Positions 4,493 through 8,013 of a stretch of 8,013 nt of DNA are shown piece after piece. Numbering within the stretch: position 1 is the stretch's first letter; the number at the start of each line of letters is the position of its first letter. The position numbers were made by a program, and so were the translations under genes. The DNA is from Acidimicrobiales bacterium (lineage in GTDB: Bacteria > Actinomycetota > Acidimicrobiia > Acidimicrobiales > JANYDT01), in assembly GCA_025358985.1 (NCBI GenBank), contig JANYHQ010000581.1, positions 1 to 8,013 on the forward strand. Reading direction: 5' to 3'. A model generated the notes under the pieces. It saw nothing but the letters and a program-made list of their open reading frames with translations. It was not told where the DNA came from and did not search any database.

Positions 4493-6183
4493 TGACTGCC
4501 GCCTCCACCCCCGATACGCCCATTGCGTCGGACTTCATCCGTGAACAGGTAGGGCGTGATGTGGCCGCCCGCGTCAACGGCGCCCGGGTGGTCACCCGTT
4601 TTCCACCCGAGCCCAACGGGTATTTGCACGTCGGTCACGCCAAATCCATCTGCTTGAACTTCGGCTTGGCCGAGGACTTCGATGGGCTGTGCAACCTGCG
4701 TATGGATGACACCAACCCCGTCACCGAAAACGAGGACTTCGTCAAGGGCATCCAAGACGATCTTCGGTGGCTGGGATTCGAATGGAACGGGCCCGTATGC
4801 TATGCGTCAGACCGATTCGAGCAGTTGTACGAGTGGGCGCAGGACCTCATCCGCCAGGGCGTGGCCTATGTGGACGACCAAGACGCTGACACGATTGCTG
4901 CCACCCGCGGCTCCATTGGTGAGCCCGGTGTCAACAGTCCGTATCGCACCCGGACCGTGGAAGGGAATCTCGATTTGTTTGCCCGTATGCGCGCTGGTGA
5001 GTTCGGTGACGGAGCCAAAGTGCTGCGGGCCCTCATCGACATGGCCGACCCCAACGGTCAACTACGCGATCCCATCATGTATCGCATCCGCCACGTGGAT
5101 CATCACCGTACGGGAAGCACCTGGTGTATCTATCCCACCTATGACTGGGCTCACGGTCAGTGCGATGCGCTGGAGGGAATCACCCACTCGGTGTGCACCT
5201 TGGAGTTCGACGCCCATCGTCCGTTGTACGACTGGTACCTGAACCATCTTGAACTACCCGGCGACCGTCCGCGCCAGTTCGAATTTGCCCGGCTCAACCT
5301 CACCCATACGGTGTTGTCGAAGCGCAAGCTGGCCCAATTGGTCCGTGATCAGTTGGTCACCGGCTGGGATGACCCGCGGATGCCCACGTTGAGAGGGATG
5401 CGGCGGCGGGGATACACGCCGGAGACGCTGCGTACCTTCTGCGCGCATATCGGTGTGGCCAAGGTGAACTCCACCAACGAGATCGAACTGTTGGAATGGT
5501 TCCTACGCCAAGACCTCAACCGCACTTCGGTGCGCCGTATGGCGGTGCTGCACCCCCTGAAAGTGGTGGTGGAGAACTTTCCGGAGGGCCACGTGGAATG
5601 GTTGGACGCCGTCAACAACCCCGAGGATCCCACTGCCGGGAGCCGCAAGATTCCCTTTTCCCGAGTGCTGTATCTGGAACAAGACGACTTCATGGAGCAC
5701 CCCGCCCCCAAGTTCTTCCGACTGGCGCCGGGCAACGAGGTCCGACTTCGCTATGCGTACTTCCTGAAATGCACCGGAGTAGTGAAGAACGACCAGGGCG
5801 GCATTGTGGAGCTCCGGGCCACCTACGACCCGGCCACGGCGGGGGGTTCATCCCCTGACGGTCGCAAGGTGAAGACCACCCTGCACTGGCTGTCCGCCGA
5901 GCACGCCGAACTACGCGAGGTGCGCCTGTACAACCATTTGTTCAGTGACCCCTATCCCGATGCCCAGGAAGGTCGTGACCCGCTGGAGTTCCTCAATCCA
6001 GCATCGATGGAAACCCTGCGGGCCTTTGTGGAGCCCGCACTGGCCCACGCCAACCCCGGAGACCGAGTCCAGTTCGAACGGCTGGGCTATTTTTGTGCCG
6101 ACCTCGACGACGCCTCGGTGTTCCACCGCAGCGTCACGCTGAAAGATGAGTGGGCCCGTATCCAACAGCGCAACCCCAAGTAA
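4492..6183 (+). CDS. glnS: Glutaminyl-tRNA synthetase
   Basis: The 563-residue enzyme attaches glutamine to tRNA-Gln with ATP in the cytosol. It is close to the E. coli enzyme in length. The Rossmann domain opens with RFPPEPNGYLHVGHAKS at 36-52, whose HVGH (46-49) is the class I HIGH motif. MDDTNP near residue 67 and the Gln-specific stretch with YPTYDWAHGQCDALEGITHS follow. The KMSKS equivalent is VLSKRKL at 274-280. The region after about residue 350 is the two-barrel anticodon-binding part, starting LHPLKVVVENFPEG and including VLYLEQDDFMEHPAPKFFRL. The PPEPNGYLH and LSKR motifs favour GlnRS over GluRS. The start is GTG 4492, with GGGAG nine bases upstream inside a hairpin. The S4 gene follows after 18 bp, probably in the same transcript. 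Most Actinomycetota instead use a GluRS/GatCAB route, so its presence may reflect lineage or transfer. Confidence 0.96.
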   Translation: MTAASTPDTPIASDFIREQVGRDVAARVNGARVVTRFPPEPNGYLHVGHAKSICLNFGLAEDFDGLCNLRMDDTNPVTENEDFVKGIQDDLRWLGFEWNGPVCYASDRFEQLYEWAQDLIRQGVAYVDDQDADTIAATRGSIGEPGVNSPYRTRTVEGNLDLFARMRAGEFGDGAKVLRALIDMADPNGQLRDPIMYRIRHVDHHRTGSTWCIYPTYDWAHGQCDALEGITHSVCTLEFDAHRPLYDWYLNHLELPGDRPRQFEFARLNLTHTVLSKRKLAQLVRDQLVTGWDDPRMPTLRGMRRRGYTPETLRTFCAHIGVAKVNSTNEIELLEWFLRQDLNRTSVRRMAVLHPLKVVVENFPEGHVEWLDAVNNPEDPTAGSRKIPFSRVLYLEQDDFMEHPAPKFFRLAPGNEVRLRYAYFLKCTGVVKNDQGGIVELRATYDPATAGGSSPDGRKVKTTLHWLSAEHAELREVRLYNHLFSDPYPDAQEGRDPLEFLNPASMETLRAFVEPALAHANPGDRVQFERLGYFCADLDDASVFHRSVTLKDEWARIQQRNPK

Positions 6184-6201
6184 ACCGAGCCACATCGCCA
6201 C

Positions 6202-6564
6202 ATGGAAACCACCCGTATCGACCGGTGGATGTGGGCCGTCCGGCTGTACAAGACCCGGTCATTGGCCGCCGCCGCCTGTGAGAGTGGCCATGTCCGGATC
6301 AACGGCAACGTGGTGAAGCCGGCGGCCAAGGTACGCATTGGTGACAGCGTGGAGGCGCGGGTAGGGCACTGGCACCGGGTGGTGGAGGTGGCGCGGGTGA
6401 TCGACACCCGGGTGGGCGCCCCCATCGCCGCCGAGTGCATCGTGGATCACAGTCCGCCGCCGCCCGAACGAGATCCCCTCACCAACGTGTTGTTTCGTGA
6501 CCCCGGGGCAGGTCGTCCTACCAAGCGCGATCGACGCCAGATGGACCGGCTCCGGGGGGACTGA
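6202..6564 (+). CDS. Hsp15-like S4-domain RNA-binding protein
   Basis: The 120-residue protein starts METTRIDRWMWAVRLYKTRSLA, the typical entry of an S4 domain of the Hsp15/YrfH type (RxDxWLW..R..KTR). The domain runs to about residue 65 and includes GHVRINGNVVKPAAKVRIGDSV, the RNA-binding alpha-L core. The C-terminal part is basic and proline-rich (PPPPERDP, then GRPTKRDRRQMDRLR), as in Hsp15, where the tail contacts RNA. E. coli Hsp15 binds 50S subunits that carry blocked nascent chain-tRNA and helps recycle them. The length is slightly below that of the E. coli protein. It begins 18 bp after glnS in the same direction, which fits cotranscription of translation genes. The Shine-Dalgarno is weak. 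Confidence 0.88.
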   Translation: METTRIDRWMWAVRLYKTRSLAAAACESGHVRINGNVVKPAAKVRIGDSVEARVGHWHRVVEVARVIDTRVGAPIAAECIVDHSPPPPERDPLTNVLFRDPGAGRPTKRDRRQMDRLRGD

Positions 6565-6593
6565 GGGGGCACCGACGGCGGGGGCGACGGCGG

Positions 6594-6607
6594 TCACGTC
6601 AACGTGA
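6594..6607. promoter_or_regulatory. Palindrome TCACGTcaACGTGA upstream of the secreted-protein gene
   Basis: TCACGT and ACGTGA are perfect inverted copies separated by CA, 57 bp before the GTG of the next gene and 29 bp after the S4 gene stop. The 100-bp gap probably contains the promoter of the downstream gene, so this is a candidate operator. The binding protein is unknown. Confidence 0.35.
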
Positions 6608-6664
6608 ACGCGGATCAGCAGAACCATTACACCCTCCTCATTCGCGGCGGTCATTATTGCTCTC

Positions 6665-7519
6665 GTGTTCCGGCGTCTCCCATCTCATACCCGTCACTTG
6701 ACGCCAGCCCCTCTGCTCAGCGCGCTCGTTACGGCGGCGTTGCTGTTCGGTGCAGTCAGCGCCTCGGCCGATACCTTGCTTCCTGGTTCCGACGAGAGCA
6801 TTGCGGTAGGTCGAGAGACGGCGTTGGAGCTCACCAACCCCACCGGGCCGGACCGGTTGCCGGAGCTCAAGAGCAAGGCGGCGGCCGCCATCTCGCTGCG
6901 CCAATCCCGCTTGGCCGAACTGTCGAGGCGCTCTGCCAAAGACGGTGACTGTTCCCGTCCGGTGCTGGCTGATCTGCTCACCGCCGACGCCAATGCACTC
7001 AATTCCCTGGGGACCCAACTGGCCGCCGAAACCGATGTGAAGCGGGCCAAAGACACCTATCGCCGTATCTACAGTGATTTGCGCGTATACGGCCTCGAGA
7101 GTCCTCGGGTGGCACTCAGTAGTAGCTGCGCCATCGTGGTGGCACGCACCGTGCTGCTGCAGGGTCGCATTGCCACGCTCACCGCCACGCCTCCGTCAAG
7201 TGCCGATCCAGCCGTGGTGGCAGCCACCTTGGTCGATCTTCCGGCCCGGGTTCAGGCCGCCGCCGACAAGGCCCGAATTGCAGTCCAGCAGGTCACCATC
7301 CTGGAATCCGACAAGGGCGACAAAGCAGTAGCAATGGCCAACATCGCCGCGCTGCGCGACGCCCAGGATTCGCTGAAGGCAACTGAAGTCGAACTCACTG
7401 CCGTTGACACCCTCCTTGATGGGTTGCGCAAAGGCCCGAAGGCGTTGAAGAAGGCCAACCGCATTGCCGCTGGCGTATCGTCATCGACGTCGGGGCCCTC
7501 CAACACGGCGGCCCCGTAG
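6665..7519 (+). CDS. Unrecognised secreted helical protein
   Basis: The family is not one I recognise by name. The 284-residue product has a signal peptide: Arg3-Arg4, a hydrophobic core at about 16-31 (LLSALVTAALLFGAV), and AxA at 33-35, so cleavage before Asp36 is likely. The mature protein is rich in Ala, Leu, Lys, Arg and Asp and appears almost wholly alpha-helical, probably a helical bundle or coiled coil. It has just two cysteines, Cys96 and Cys155, which could form one extracellular disulfide. A short aromatic segment, YRRIYSDLRVYGLESP (132-147), sits between them and is the most family-like part. There is no lipobox, LPXTG sortase signal or catalytic motif that I can see. The tail is Ser/Thr/Ala-rich and probably disordered. 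A stop in frame at 6605 and no earlier ATG/GTG make GTG 6665 the start; the ribosome site is weak. Confidence 0.78.
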   Translation: MFRRLPSHTRHLTPAPLLSALVTAALLFGAVSASADTLLPGSDESIAVGRETALELTNPTGPDRLPELKSKAAAAISLRQSRLAELSRRSAKDGDCSRPVLADLLTADANALNSLGTQLAAETDVKRAKDTYRRIYSDLRVYGLESPRVALSSSCAIVVARTVLLQGRIATLTATPPSSADPAVVAATLVDLPARVQAAADKARIAVQQVTILESDKGDKAVAMANIAALRDAQDSLKATEVELTAVDTLLDGLRKGPKALKKANRIAAGVSSSTSGPSNTAAP

Positions 7520-7525
7520 TTCACC

Positions 7526-7540
7526 CTGAGCGAGGCTCAG
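7526..7540. terminator. Short hairpin between convergent genes
   Basis: CTGAGC (7526-7531) and GCTCAG (7535-7540) form a perfect 6-bp stem with a 3-nt loop. It begins 7 bp after the secreted-protein stop and covers the UppP stop codon on the other strand. It is a plausible but minimal bidirectional terminator; no T-tract follows on either strand. Confidence 0.4.
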
Positions 7541-8013
7541 ATCACACTCGTCACCAGCAGCGCCGCCACCACCACGCCCACGCCAATCCGGTAATAGCCA
7601 AACACCTCCAGGCCGCGATGCTGCAACCAGTTCAACATCCACCGCACCGAGATGAACGCCGCGATGCCGGCCACCACGATGCCCACCAGCGGGGTACCGG
7701 TGCCGAAGCGGTCGACTACGTCTGAGCCGTGCTTGAGACCCTCATAGGCAGTGGCTGCGCTCAGCGTTAGTAGGCCCAAGAGGAAGCTGAACTCCACCGC
7801 CGCCACCAGGTTCAACCCCACCGCCAGCGCCGCCATGATGGTGACCAAGCTGCGACTGGTACCGGGCCACAACGCCAGCACCTGGGCGCCGCCAATGATT
7901 GCGGCTTGGCGCAGGGTCAACGACTCCAGTGCCGCCCCACTCCCTCCGGTCGATGCTCGCCCGGACAACTTGGGCCACAGCACCAACAACACCACACCAC
8001 CCACGATCCACGC
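7537..8013 (-). CDS. uppP: Undecaprenyl-diphosphatase, C-terminal part (5' end outside window)
   Basis: The minus-strand frame is open to the right edge, leaving the last 158 residues. The integral membrane enzyme hydrolyses undecaprenyl diphosphate to the monophosphate lipid carrier for peptidoglycan synthesis and confers bacitracin resistance when abundant. The core motif AQVLALWPGTSRSLVTI matches the BacA/UppP active-site segment (usually PGTSRSGATI), with the conserved Ser-Arg-Ser. It is followed by the family's EFSFLLGL helix. The C-terminal helices have LNWLQHRGLEVFGYYRIGVG, a close match to the usual F.YYRI ending. The usual Gly after Ser-Arg-Ser is Leu here. The N-terminal glutamate-bearing motif is outside the window. 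It ends 17 bp from the convergent secreted-protein gene. Confidence 0.9.
   Translation of the reverse strand, partial: AWIVGGVVLLVLWPKLSGRASTGGSGAALESLTLRQAAIIGGAQVLALWPGTSRSLVTIMAALAVGLNLVAAVEFSFLLGLLTLSAATAYEGLKHGSDVVDRFGTGTPLVGIVVAGIAAFISVRWMLNWLQHRGLEVFGYYRIGVGVVVAALLVTSVI

Overview
This 8 kb window is chromosomal DNA of an actinomycete-type bacterium. It is GC-rich, with frequent GTG starts. It carries a GAP/SfLAP-type membrane protein and a DUF6458-type small membrane protein, both typical of Actinomycetota. A bacterial GlnRS is unusual for that phylum, so a deep branch such as Acidimicrobiia is a reasonable but unproven guess. I see no transposase, phage gene, CRISPR array, rRNA or tRNA.

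Layout from left to right. (1) At 3-1324 is the tail of an HPr-kinase/PEPCK-like gene, open at the left edge, overlapped by 4 bp by a PAPS-dependent sulfotransferase. (2) At 1334-1999 (minus) is a six-helix GAP-family membrane protein, convergent with the sulfotransferase. (3) At 2055-2675 is a histidine phosphatase divergent from it, with a GTG start. (4) At 2676-2936 is a gene-free stretch between convergent genes. It holds two strong hairpins, one of them a 75-nt structure with 28 paired positions. (5) At 2937-3920 (minus) is a TerC/Alx-type membrane protein. Its leader at about 3962-4063 matches the yybP-ykoY manganese riboswitch, followed by a small hairpin at the ribosome binding site. 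(6) At 4205-6564 are three genes on the plus strand: the DUF6458-type protein, glutaminyl-tRNA synthetase and an Hsp15-like S4 RNA-binding protein. The glnS start sits in a nested hairpin that pairs its Shine-Dalgarno. (7) At 6665-7519 is an unrecognised secreted helical protein. (8) At 7537-8013 (minus) is the C-terminal part of undecaprenyl-diphosphatase, running off the right edge.

Most of this is ordinary core or accessory genome. The strongest regulatory inference is that the TerC protein is a manganese exporter under direct Mn2+ riboswitch control. glnS and the S4 protein gene probably form one translation-related unit. The least explained items are the kinase/sulfotransferase pair at the left edge, the hairpins at 2728-2905 and the glnS leader hairpin.
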